Shown: positions 7,409 to 14,900 of the stretch, piece after piece
Layout: each line of letters begins with the position of its first letter
Position numbering within the stretch: position 1 is the first letter of the stretch
Assembly (NCBI GenBank): GCA_029859085.1
Contig: JAOUDU010000007.1
Span: 1-18,063 of the forward strand
Reading direction: 5' to 3'
DNA length: 18,063 nucleotides
From: Gammaproteobacteria bacterium
GTDB lineage: Bacteria > Pseudomonadota > Gammaproteobacteria > Pseudomonadales > Halieaceae
Made by a program: the position numbers and the translations under genes
Notes under the pieces: model-generated
Told to the model about the DNA's origin: nothing
Databases searched by the model: none
The model's input: the letters and a program-made list of their open reading frames with translations, nothing else

Positions 7409-8140
7409 TCAGTTTCCCTGAACCAGTGCGCGTATGGCCTGGATGGCCTGCACACCCTCGAGGTTGTCGCCGTGCACGCACAGCGTGTCCGCCTGCAGTG
7501 GCAGCTCCCGGCCACTGACCGTGGTAACGGTTCCCCGCTCCCGCAATTGCCCGACCTGCTCGAGCATGCGCTCCCTGCCGTGCACCGCGCCGGGCTTGCG
7601 CCTCGAAAGCAGGCTGCCGTCATCGTCGTAACAGCGATCGGCGAAAGCTTCAAACAGTACGCTGATACCCAGCGCATCGGCCTCTGTGCGATGTTGCGCC
7701 GCGGCTGGCGTCGCCTGCAGCATTAACGCCAGGGGGCGATGGTAGCCGGCAACGGCCTGCATGATCGCGGCCCTCACCTCCGGGTTCGACATCATGTCGT
7801 TGTAGAGCGCGCCGTGGGGTTTGACATAGGTAATTTCGAGGCCCTGGCCCAGGGCCATTCCCTCCAGCGCAGCCACCTGGTAGTGCAGGCATGCAATGAG
7901 TTCCTCGGGGCTGAGATTCATGCTGCGCCGGCCGAAGCCGACCAGGTCGGGGTAGGAGGGGTGGGCGCCGACCGTGACGCCGTGCGCTGCGGCCAGTGCC
8001 AGCGTCCTGCGCATGGTGACCGGGTCGCCGCCGTGAAAACCGCAGGCAATATTGGCCTGGTCGATATGGGGCATGACCTGGGCGTCCAGCCCCATGGTCC
8101 AGCTGCCATAACTCTCGCCCAGGTCGCAGTTGAGTAGCAT
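7409..8140 (-). CDS. pxpA: 5-oxoprolinase subunit A (LamB/YcsF family)
   Basis: This is subunit A of 5-oxoprolinase PxpABC, a LamB/YcsF-family protein with a polysaccharide-deacetylase-like barrel (243 residues, normal length). Signature motifs are NCDLGESYG (4-12), ACGFHGGDP (32-40), GAHPSYPDLVGFGRR (58-72), KPHGALYN (107-114), EAFADRCYDDDGSLLSRR (164-181) and CVHGDN (221-226). The start ATG at 8138-8140 has GGAAGGGA a few nt upstream. It lies 14 nt after the DUF1445 gene and 9 nt before pxpB. The A-B-C order with a DUF1445 gene alongside recalls the B. subtilis ycsF-ycsG-ycsI-kipI-kipA cluster. With B and C it should hydrolyse 5-oxoproline to glutamate using ATP. Confidence 0.96.
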   Translation of the reverse strand: MLLNCDLGESYGSWTMGLDAQVMPHIDQANIACGFHGGDPVTMRRTLALAAAHGVTVGAHPSYPDLVGFGRRSMNLSPEELIACLHYQVAALEGMALGQGLEITYVKPHGALYNDMMSNPEVRAAIMQAVAGYHRPLALMLQATPAAAQHRTEADALGISVLFEAFADRCYDDDGSLLSRRKPGAVHGRERMLEQVGQLRERGTVTTVSGRELPLQADTLCVHGDNLEGVQAIQAIRALVQGN

Positions 8141-8154
8141 GTTCCCTTCCTGTA

Positions 8155-8940
8155 TTACATCACCGCCAGCTGGCTGTTGCGCAAATCGGTCACCAGCATG
8201 CAGCCCGGGCTGTGGGTTATCGCCAGCGGTGGCCTGGCCGCCTCCAGCGCGACCTGGGGCGTGACGCCACAGGCCCAGAACAACGGCAACTCGTTCGCGC
8301 CGACGGACACGGCATCGCCGTAGTCGGGCCGCGCCAGGTCATCTATGCCGATAAGTGCCGGGTCGCCCAGGTGGACCGGGGCCCCGTGCACCGCCGGAAA
8401 GCGGGTGCAGATCTGTATCGCGCGAATCGCATCCGCTGCATGGAACGGGCGCATGCTGACCACCATTTTACCAGCGAAAGGGCCCGCGCTGTTGCAGTCA
8501 ATGGATGTGCGGTACATCGGCACATTGACACCCTCGGTGACATTGCGCACCTCCAGCCCGTCGGCCAGCAGGGCCTCCTCGAAGGAGAACGAGCAACCCA
8601 GGGCAAAGGTCACCAGGTTGTCATCCCACAGCGGCGTGATATCCGGTGTTTCCTCGACAAATTTGCCATCGCGAAACAACCTGTAGCTTGGCACGTCAGT
8701 CCTGATGTCGACATCCCCCAAAGGTGGTAGCGTGTAGTCGCCGGGCCTGTTTGACATGGCGACGAGGGGGCAGGGACGGGGGTTGAGCTGGCAGAAACGC
8801 AGGAAGTCATTGGCCCAGTCCGCGGGCAGGATCACGATGTTGCACTGGACGAAGCCGGCCGCGAGGCCCGAGGTGTTGCCGCGGTGCGCCCCGGAGCGAA
8901 TGGCGTGGCGCAGTGCCTGGGGAGAAAGCGAGTCGTTCAT
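8155..8940 (-). CDS. DUF1445/YcsI-family D-glutamate cyclase-like protein (DGLUCY N-half)
   Basis: This is a 261-residue member of the DUF1445/YcsI family (PF07286), annotated elsewhere as putative hydro-lyase and now named after D-glutamate cyclase, because it forms the N-terminal half of animal DGLUCY. Family blocks are complete: TDVPSYRLF (81-89), [14 protein letters not shown] (112-125), MYRTS (142-146), [13 protein letters not shown] (153-165), [15 protein letters not shown] (180-194), FWACGVTPQ (221-229) and [12 protein letters not shown] (241-252). The expected reaction is D-glutamate <-> 5-oxo-D-proline + H2O in the cytoplasm. The ATG at 8938-8940 has AGGAAA upstream. It is the first gene of the eight-gene operon and sits directly upstream of pxpA, so its product, 5-oxoproline, is the substrate type used by the next three genes. 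Stereospecificity is not visible from sequence. Confidence 0.92.
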   Translation of the reverse strand: MNDSLSPQALRHAIRSGAHRGNTSGLAAGFVQCNIVILPADWANDFLRFCQLNPRPCPLVAMSNRPGDYTLPPLGDVDIRTDVPSYRLFRDGKFVEETPDITPLWDDNLVTFALGCSFSFEEALLADGLEVRNVTEGVNVPMYRTSIDCNSAGPFAGKMVVSMRPFHAADAIRAIQICTRFPAVHGAPVHLGDPALIGIDDLARPDYGDAVSVGANELPLFWACGVTPQVALEAARPPLAITHSPGCMLVTDLRNSQLAVM

Positions 8941-9094
8941 GGTTTTCCTGTCGGGTGATCGGGTCGGCGCCGTCGGTTCCGGCGCAACGGCCGGGCGCGG
9001 GCGCCATGCCCCGGATTTTTTTCGGTGATTCAGTTTCGCACAGATTCACAAATCTGGATAATGTCCGCTTGTTGGTGAACCCCCCTGCGAGAAT
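8941..9094. promoter_or_regulatory. Divergent intergenic region between the D-glutamate operon and tesB
   Basis: This 154-bp gap must carry the promoters of the leftward eight-gene operon and of rightward tesB. The 9000-side is GC-rich and would be a leader of roughly 100 nt for the operon. An A/T-richer stretch at 9014-9062 is the likely promoter zone. On the + strand GATAAT (9057-9062) with TTTCGC 17 nt upstream (9034-9039) is a moderate sigma70-like match. I could not assign a convincing promoter on the - strand. Confidence 0.45.
9041..9056. promoter_or_regulatory. Perfect 6-4-6 palindrome, candidate operator
   Basis: CAGATTCACAAATCTG is a perfect inverted repeat (6-bp arms, 4-nt centre). 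It falls inside the spacer of the candidate tesB promoter and in the only A/T-rich part of the divergent intergenic region, so a dimeric regulator bound here could control tesB, the D-glutamate operon, or both. No regulator gene is adjacent. The palindrome is read directly; the operator role is inference. Confidence 0.4.
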
Positions 9095-9934
9095 ATGCTG
9101 TCCCGATTGCTCGACGTTGTCACGCCCCGCCCCGAGGGAGAGGACCGCTTTATCGGCGGCAATATGCACCCGGCCGCGTTAAGGGTCTACGGCGGGCAGG
9201 TGCTGGCCCAGGCGGTCAGCGCCGCGGTCGCGACGGTGGCGGATGACCGCGTCATACACTCCCAGCACGCCTATTTCCTGCGCCCCGGTGACCCGGGCAC
9301 TCCCATAGTATTCGAAGTGGAGCGGGCGCGCGACGGCGGCAGCTTCAGTTCGCGACAGGTGGTTGCGTCGCAGCGGGATAAACCCATCCTGGTCGCCTCG
9401 ATGTCGTTCCAGCAGGCGTCAAGGGGGGATGACTACCAGGGCGACATGCCGTCGGCGCCGGAACCGGAGTCCCTGCCCAACGAACGCCAGCTGAGCCTGG
9501 AAGCGGGCAGGCTCGACGAGAGTTTCATGATCACCACCGGCGAGGACCTGGATATTCGACTGGTGGACCCGATCGACTGGGGCCACCTGGAGCCTCGCCA
9601 GCCGCTGTTGCAGGCCTGGATGAAGACCACCGGCCCGGTGCCCGATAGCCGGGGCCTGCATCACGCCCTGCTGGCCTATTTGTCCGACGCGTTCCTGGTC
9701 GACGTCTGCCTGATCAAGCACGGCCGGAGTTTTGACGACCCCCGCTGGCAGATAGCGAGTCTGGACCACGCCCTGTGGTTTCACGCGGATTTTCGTGTCG
9801 ATGAATGGTTGCTGCACGTGGTCGAGGCGGATCGTATCAGCGGGGGCCGGGGCCTGGGGCGAGGCAGTTTTTATACCAGGGACGGCCGGTTGGTGGCCAG
9901 CACCGTGCAGCAGAGTGTCATGCGCCTGCGCTGA
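9095..9934 (+). CDS. tesB: Acyl-CoA thioesterase II
   Basis: This is a double-hotdog acyl-CoA thioesterase of the TesB family (279 residues), which hydrolyses medium- and long-chain acyl-CoA to free fatty acid and CoA in the cytoplasm. N-terminal family features are LRVYGGQVLAQA (29-40), HSQHAYFLRPGD (55-66) and GGSFSSRQV (81-89). The catalytic triad of E. coli TesB (Asp204, Thr228, Gln278) aligns to Asp198 in YLSDAFL, Ser222 in ASLDHALWFH (a Thr-to-Ser change) and Gln272 in ASTVQQ. The ATG at 9095 has only a weak GAG-type ribosome binding site. It is followed 117 nt later by an acyl-CoA synthetase on the same strand. Confidence in the family is high; chain-length preference is unknown. Confidence 0.95.
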   Translation: MLSRLLDVVTPRPEGEDRFIGGNMHPAALRVYGGQVLAQAVSAAVATVADDRVIHSQHAYFLRPGDPGTPIVFEVERARDGGSFSSRQVVASQRDKPILVASMSFQQASRGDDYQGDMPSAPEPESLPNERQLSLEAGRLDESFMITTGEDLDIRLVDPIDWGHLEPRQPLLQAWMKTTGPVPDSRGLHHALLAYLSDAFLVDVCLIKHGRSFDDPRWQIASLDHALWFHADFRVDEWLLHVVEADRISGGRGLGRGSFYTRDGRLVASTVQQSVMRLR

Positions 9935-9940
9935 CACACT

Positions 9941-9952
9941 TGTGCCGGCACA
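9941..9952. promoter_or_regulatory. 12-bp perfect palindrome next to a -35 element
   Basis: TGTGCCGGCACA is a self-complementary 12-mer starting 6 nt after the tesB stop and ending directly before the candidate -35 box of the acyl-CoA synthetase promoter. It could be an operator for a dimeric regulator of the synthetase. A short GC-rich palindrome can also occur by chance in this base composition. Confidence 0.3.
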
Positions 9953-9982
9953 TTGTCAATTGCGCCGCGTTAAACCTATAGT
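9953..9982 (+). promoter_or_regulatory. Candidate sigma70 promoter of the acyl-CoA synthetase gene
   Basis: TTGTCA (9953-9958) and TATAGT (9977-9982) are separated by 18 nt, a good match to the sigma70 consensus. Both lie in the 117-bp gap between tesB and the synthetase, about 70 nt before the ATG at 10052. This suggests the synthetase has its own promoter as well as any read-through from tesB. Confidence 0.5.
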
Positions 9983-10051
9983 GTCACCGTAAGTATGGCG
10001 TCACCCTCGAACGGGTGTCGATGAACCAGCCTGAGCAGCGAGGAGCACAGC

Positions 10052-11623
10052 ATGCCGCATCCCAGCGTCACCGCGGAAACCTACCCCCACAAACCCGCCA
10101 TCATCATGGGCGATTCCGGCGAGATGGTCACCTACCGAGAGTTGGACGAGCGTTCCAACCAGGGGGCCCAGTTGTTCCGTTCCCTGGGGCTAAAGGCCGG
10201 GGACCATATCGGCATGATGATGGAAAATACGCGCCAGTTCCTCGAAATTGTCTGGGCTGCACAGCGCGCCGGGATCATATTCACCCCTGTCAGTACTCAC
10301 CTGAAGCAGGCCGAGGCCGCCTACATCCTCGAAAACTGCGAGGCTAAATTATTTATTGGCTCCCTCGGGCTGGCGGATATTGCCGAACAGATTATCGCCG
10401 CTTCGCCGGGCCAGATTGCGCATTTTTATATGGTCGGTGGCATCAAGCCCGGCTTCGAGTCCTGGGAGGAGGCCGTCGACCTGCAGCCCTCCACCCGTAT
10501 CGCCGACGAGAGCAACGGCGTGCCGATGCTGTATTCCTCGGGCACCACCGGGCAGCCCAAGGGTGTGTTTGTGCCGCCGCACAGTAGCGATGTCAATGCC
10601 CCGCACCCGCTGGTGAGTTCCATGGGGGCGGCATTCGGATTCAGTGAAGAGACGGTCTACCTGTCGCCGGCGCCGCTGTATCACGCGGCGCCCCTGCACT
10701 ACTGCATGATGGTGGCGTTCCAGGGCGGTACCGTGGTGGTGATGGAGCAGTTTGATGCCGAGCGGGCGCTGCAGCTCATCGAGGAACACCGGGTGACCCA
10801 CAGCCAGTGGGTCCCGATCATGTTTATCCGCATGTTGAAACTCCCGCAGGAGGTGCGCGAGCGCTACGACGTCAGTTCGATGCAATTCGCGATTCACGCC
10901 GCCGCGCCCTGCCCGATCGAGGTGAAGGAAAAAATGATCGAGTGGTGGGGGCCTGTGATCGTGGAATACTATGCTGCCAGCGAGGGCATTGGCGTCACCA
11001 TCATCGACTCCGCCAACTGGCTCACCCACAAGGGCTCGGTGGGCCCCGCCCTGGTGGGCGAGTTGCATATCGTCGATGACGATGGCAATGAACTTCCCCC
11101 CGGCGAAATCGGGACCATCTACTTTGGTGGCCAGCAGGCCAGCTTCAAATACCACAACGAGCCGGAAAAGACCGCGGGCGCCTACAATGAAAAGGGGTGG
11201 GCCACTACCGGTGATGTCGGCTACGTGGACAAGGAGGGCTTTCTCTACCTCACCGACCGCAAGAATTTCATGATTATCAGTGGCGGGGTAAACATCTACC
11301 CGCAGGAGATCGAAAACCTGCTGATCACGCACCCGAAAATTGCCGACGTCGCCGTGTTCGGCATCCCCCACGAGGAGTTCGGTGAACAGGTCAAGGCGGT
11401 AGTGGAACCCGTGAACTGGGCCGATGCCACTGATGAGGTCGCCATCGAGATCATGGAGTGGTTGCGGGACAAGCTGTCCCACATCAAGATTCCGCGCTCG
11501 CTGGACTTTCACCCCAAGCTGCCGCGCATGGACAACGGCAAGCTCTACAAGCGCCACCTGGTGGAGGAGTATCGCAGCGGGACGCGCAGTGATAACGGTC
11601 CCGGGCCGGGCAAAGATGCCTAG
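10052..11623 (+). CDS. AMP-forming acyl-CoA synthetase/ligase
   Basis: This is a 523-residue member of the ANL adenylating superfamily. It activates a carboxylic acid with ATP to an acyl-adenylate and then forms the CoA thioester. The P-loop-like A3 motif is YSSGTTGQPKGV (161-172). A later YYAASEG motif, the hinge region with TGDVGYVD and YLTDRKNFMIISGGVNIYP, and a C-terminal lysine context MDNGKLYK are all present, so the enzyme looks intact. The ATG at 10052 has GAGGAG 7 nt upstream. It resembles the FadD/CaiC-like synthetases used for fatty-acid, aromatic or steroid side-chain acids, but the substrate cannot be read from these motifs. Its neighbour tesB performs the opposite reaction on acyl-CoA. 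A candidate promoter lies at 9953-9982. Confidence 0.92.
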   Translation: MPHPSVTAETYPHKPAIIMGDSGEMVTYRELDERSNQGAQLFRSLGLKAGDHIGMMMENTRQFLEIVWAAQRAGIIFTPVSTHLKQAEAAYILENCEAKLFIGSLGLADIAEQIIAASPGQIAHFYMVGGIKPGFESWEEAVDLQPSTRIADESNGVPMLYSSGTTGQPKGVFVPPHSSDVNAPHPLVSSMGAAFGFSEETVYLSPAPLYHAAPLHYCMMVAFQGGTVVVMEQFDAERALQLIEEHRVTHSQWVPIMFIRMLKLPQEVRERYDVSSMQFAIHAAAPCPIEVKEKMIEWWGPVIVEYYAASEGIGVTIIDSANWLTHKGSVGPALVGELHIVDDDGNELPPGEIGTIYFGGQQASFKYHNEPEKTAGAYNEKGWATTGDVGYVDKEGFLYLTDRKNFMIISGGVNIYPQEIENLLITHPKIADVAVFGIPHEEFGEQVKAVVEPVNWADATDEVAIEIMEWLRDKLSHIKIPRSLDFHPKLPRMDNGKLYKRHLVEEYRSGTRSDNGPGPGKDA

Positions 11624-11706
11624 CAGTTTAAACCCGCCAGGTTGTTCACAGAGAGTCCCGCCAAATTAACGCCCGCCGGGGGCTGGAGCTAGCGGGTTCG
11701 GCCGGC

Positions 11707-11759
11707 GGGAGGTGCAATTCGCCCGCTTCCCCGATAATCGCGAACGAATTGCACCTCCC
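11707..11759. repeat. Hairpin 1: 15-bp perfect inverted repeat with 23-nt core
   Basis: The left arm GGGAGGTGCAATTCG (11707-11721) is the exact reverse complement of the right arm at 11745-11759. The 23-nt loop (11722-11744) contains 21 bases that also occur, inverted, inside hairpin 2. The structure could form in RNA from either strand or in single-stranded DNA. The function is unknown to me. Confidence 0.8.
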
Positions 11760-11872
11760 ACCACCCAAACCCTCGTTCCGGCTTTAAACCGGAACACTCT
11801 CCGGCTCAGGAGCCGGGATCAAGGGTCTGGCTGGTAAAGCGTTTTCGTCCGCGATTATCGGGGAAGCGGGCG
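11720..11872. repeat. 23-bp perfect inverted repeat pair (cores of hairpins 1 and 2)
   Basis: The 23 bases at 11720-11742 (containing CTTCCCCGATAATCGCG) are the exact reverse complement of 11850-11872. The copies are 107 bp apart and in opposite orientation, and each sits at the centre of its own hairpin whose stem differs from the other. They could pair with each other instead of forming local hairpins, or act as paired recombination or protein-binding sites. No recombinase gene is nearby. Confidence 0.8.
11775..11816. repeat. Two small hairpins between the inverted cores
   Basis: The first is GTTCCGG-CTTTAAA-CCGGAAC (11775-11795, 7-bp stem). The second is CCGGCTCAGGAGCCGG (11801-11816, 6-bp stem with a 4-nt loop). 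A weak outer pairing ACCCT/AGGGT (11769-11773 / 11822-11826) would enclose both. Neither is followed by a T run, so a simple terminator role is doubtful. Confidence 0.6.
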
Positions 11873-11885
11873 GAAACGCTTTACC
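11833..11885. repeat. Hairpin 2: 12-bp perfect arms extendable to about 18 bp
   Basis: The left arm GGTAAAGCGTTT (11833-11844) is the exact reverse complement of AAACGCTTTACC (11874-11885). Pairing continues inward through 11850/11868 if two G-T pairs are allowed. Its central sequence is the inverted copy of the hairpin 1 core. The outer stem sequence is unrelated to that of hairpin 1, while overall length (53 bp) and layout match exactly. Confidence 0.75.
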
Positions 11886-11970
11886 GGCCGGAGCCGATAG
11901 CACGAATAATCCCCGGAAGTCGGAGCCGCGATCCACTTTATGCCCGGAGTGCACATTCTGCGCGGAAATC

Positions 11971-11988
11971 ACAGCCAGGGTTGGCTGT
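11971..11988 (-). terminator. Weak candidate terminator hairpin after the RND operon
   Basis: ACAGCCA-GGGT-TGGCTGT is a 7-bp stem with a 4-nt loop that starts directly after the stop codon of the RND permease on the - strand. The following bases on that strand are GATTTCC, a poor T-tract. It may work as a terminator or 3'-end stabiliser; the evidence is limited to the fold and its position. Confidence 0.35.
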
Positions 11989-14900
11989 TCATCCGGACTG
12001 GGGCGCGGCAGCCTGCCCGTTGGCGGCAACGGCAGGTTTTGTGTGGCTCTTCCGCGTGGCCCCGAAGGGGAGGTACAGGGTGGGCAGCACGAACAGGGTG
12101 AACAGCGTACCCACCAGCATGCCGGTGGTTATCATCAGGCCGATACTGAAGCGGCTCTCGGCCCCGGCGCCGGAGCCCAGTACCAGGGGCAACACGCCCA
12201 GTACGGTCGCGAATGTGGTCATCAGCACGGGGCGAAGTCGCAGCGCAGCCGCCCTCGACACGGCTTCGTGCCGGTCCATTCCCTGCAGCGCCAGGTGGTT
12301 GGCGAAATCGACGATCAGGATACCGTGCTTGCTGATCAGGCCTATCAGGGTCAGCAAACCCACCTGGGTATAGATGTTCAGGGTTACGAAACCCAGGGCA
12401 ATCGGTACCACCGCGCCAAAAATCGACAGGGGTACCGAAACCAGCACCACCAGCGGGTCGCGGAAACTGTTGAACTGGGCTGCCAGCACCAGGTAGATGA
12501 GAATCATCGACAGCCCGAACAGGATCGGAAACGAGGCGCTCTCCTGGGCCAGGCGGCGGGAACTGCCGGTGTAGCCATCGCGAAAATTGGCCGGAGCAAT
12601 CTGCGCCAGCTTGTTCTTCAGGAAAGCGAGGCCGGTACCCACGCTGTTGGGCGGCATCATTATGCCTTCCAGCGTCGTGCTGTTCATTTGCTGGTACTGG
12701 GTGCGCGTATTCGGTTCCACCGAGGCGGACAGCGAAATGATCGACGACAGGGGCACCAGTGCGCCGCTGCCGGTGCGCAGGTAGTAGTCCTCAAGGGCCT
12801 GGTCGGTCAGGCGAAAGCCCGGTGCGGCCTGGGCAATGACCTTGTAGCTGCGGCCATCGCGGGAAAAGCGATTGGTGTCGGCTTCGCCGAGCATGGTGGA
12901 CAGGGTATCGCCCACCGCCTCCATTGATATTCCCAGCCTGGCGGCGCGTTCGCGGTCGATGTTGACCTGGATCTCGGGCCGGTCGAACTTGAGGCTCTGG
13001 GTGATGTAGACGAACAACCCGGACGCGCGGGCCGCCTCGAGCAGCTCCTGACCGACCCGCTCGACGTCCTGGTAGTCGGCGGTGGATGCGACTACGAAAC
13101 TCACCGGTAATCCCGAGTCAGATCCCGGCAGGGACGCCGAGCCGAAGACAAACACTTCCAGGCCGGCCACACTGTTGAACTTGTTCTGCAGCTCCGCCTG
13201 GATGGTTTCCTGGTTGCGCGTGCGCTGGTCCCAGGGCACCAGCGAAACGCCCCCGAGGATGAAAGCGTTGTCCGCCACCTGCCAGGAGTGGCTCGCTTCG
13301 GGCACCTGTTTCCACAGCTTTACCAGCTGGTCGAGGAAATAGCTCGTGTACTCGATGTTGGCGTGGCGCGGAATATTGGACATGACATACAGCTCGCCAC
13401 TGTCTTCAGCCGGTGCGAGTTCCTGCTGGGCCAGGGCGAAGAGCAGGGGAATGCTGGCGACGATTGTGAAAGCGAAAAGCAGGACGGCACCGCGGTTGCG
13501 CAGGCATTTGTCGAGCAGCTTGCGGTACTTTACGACCACCTGTTCGAACCTTGCATCCAGCCAGCTGGCGAAACGGGCCTGTTCCTTGTGTCCCTGCAGG
13601 ACGCGGGAGCACATCATCGGGCTCAGGGTCAGGGCGACGATACCCGAGATAAACACGGCGCCAGCCAGGGTCAGGGCGAACTCGCTGAACAGGGCCCCGG
13701 TGAGCCCGCCGATGAAGGCAATCGGCGCGTACACCGCGGCCAGGGTGACGGTCATTGCCACCACCGGCCAGGCGACTTCCCTGGCCCCGGACAGCGCCGC
13801 TTGCAGCGGACTGGCGCCCTCCTCGATATGGCGGTGCACATTTTCCACCACCACGATCGCATCATCCACCACCAGGCCGATGGCAATCACCATGGCCAGC
13901 AGTGTCAGCAGGTTGAGGGAGTAGCCCAGGGCCAGGACCAGGCACAGCACGCCGATCAGTGACAGGGGTATGGTGACGAGGGGGATGATCACTACCCGCA
14001 GGGAGCCCAGGAAAAGGTAGATGACCAGCACCACGATCAGCGCCGCCTCCACCATGGTGGCGGCTACCTCCCGCAGGGCCGCTTCAACAGCCACGGTGCC
14101 ATCCCAGTTGAGCTGCAGCTTCATATCGGCGGGGAGGGCGGCTTCCATTCGCGGAATCAGGTTCTTCACGGCCCTGCCCAACTCCAGCGGGTTGGCGCCG
14201 GGTGCCGGGTTGATCGCGATAAACATTGCCGGCTCACCGCTGGAATACGAGCGGAAATACGAATTTTCGTTGCCCAGCTCGACGTCGGCCACATCGCCCA
14301 GGCGAACCCGCTCATCGCCGTCCTGCTTAACGGCGAGTTCGGCAAAGGCCTCCGGGGTCTGCATATCCGTGCGGGCGTCGACTTCAACCCGGATCAGTTG
14401 GCCCTCGGTGGCCCCGGTGGAGGATATGTAGTTATCCCGCCTGATTGCCGCGTTTATATCCTCGGCGGTAACCCCCAGCGCCGCCATGCGCACGGGGTCA
14501 AGCCATATGCGCATGGCCGGGTAATTGCCGCCGATGATGCGGGCGCTGCCCATGCCGTCCAGCGTTACCAGCTCGGGCTGTATATTGCGCATCAGGTAAT
14601 CGGTGACCTGCCCGATGCTCAGCTCCCGGCTGGAAAAGCCCAGGTACATCAGTGCGTCTCCGCCCTGGCTGGTGGTGACGATGGGATCCTCGATCTCGCT
14701 GGGCAGTTCCGAGCGTGATTCGCTGACTTTCGCAATAACCTCCGACAGGACATCGCTGCTGTTCTCCCCCAGCTTGACATAAACCTGGATCTCGGACGTG
14801 GAGGGGTCGCTGGTGGCGGTCATGTACTCTACGCCGCGGGCGCCGGCGATATGCGCCTGCAGCGGGGTGGTCACGAACCCCTCGACGGTGCGGGCGCTGG

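Larger units (their letters stand above)
11624..11988. other. Gene-free convergent region rich in inverted repeats
   Basis: This 365-bp stretch lies between the convergent ends of the acyl-CoA synthetase and the RND permease. I see no credible coding sequence. It contains a 7-bp inverted repeat AACCCGC/GCGGGTT (11631-11637 / 11692-11698), the two large hairpins described separately, two small hairpins between them, and a direct repeat CGGAGCCG (11889-11896 and 11921-11928). This density of dyads is far above the rest of the window. T-tracts typical of intrinsic terminators are absent. Confidence 0.7.

Noticed and set aside
11707..11885. CRISPR array
   Set aside because: Repeats are inverted rather than direct, only two in number, and there are no cas genes.
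11707..11885. Simple bidirectional intrinsic terminator for the convergent genes
   Set aside because: Stems are strong but no T-tract follows on either strand, and a plain terminator does not explain the shared inverted core.
11624..11988. Integron attC sites
   Set aside because: The paired hairpins raised the idea, but I find no matching GTTRRRY/RYYYAAC core pair around them, no cassette genes and no integrase.
11784..12029. Small - strand open frame across the end of the RND gene and the repeat region
   Set aside because: It overlaps the permease C-terminus in another frame and its translation through the hairpins is proline-rich without a domain.
12043..13962. Long + strand frames opposite the RND permease
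   Set aside because: Low-complexity Gln/Gly/His-rich translations mirrored from the permease codons; no ribosome binding sites or motifs.
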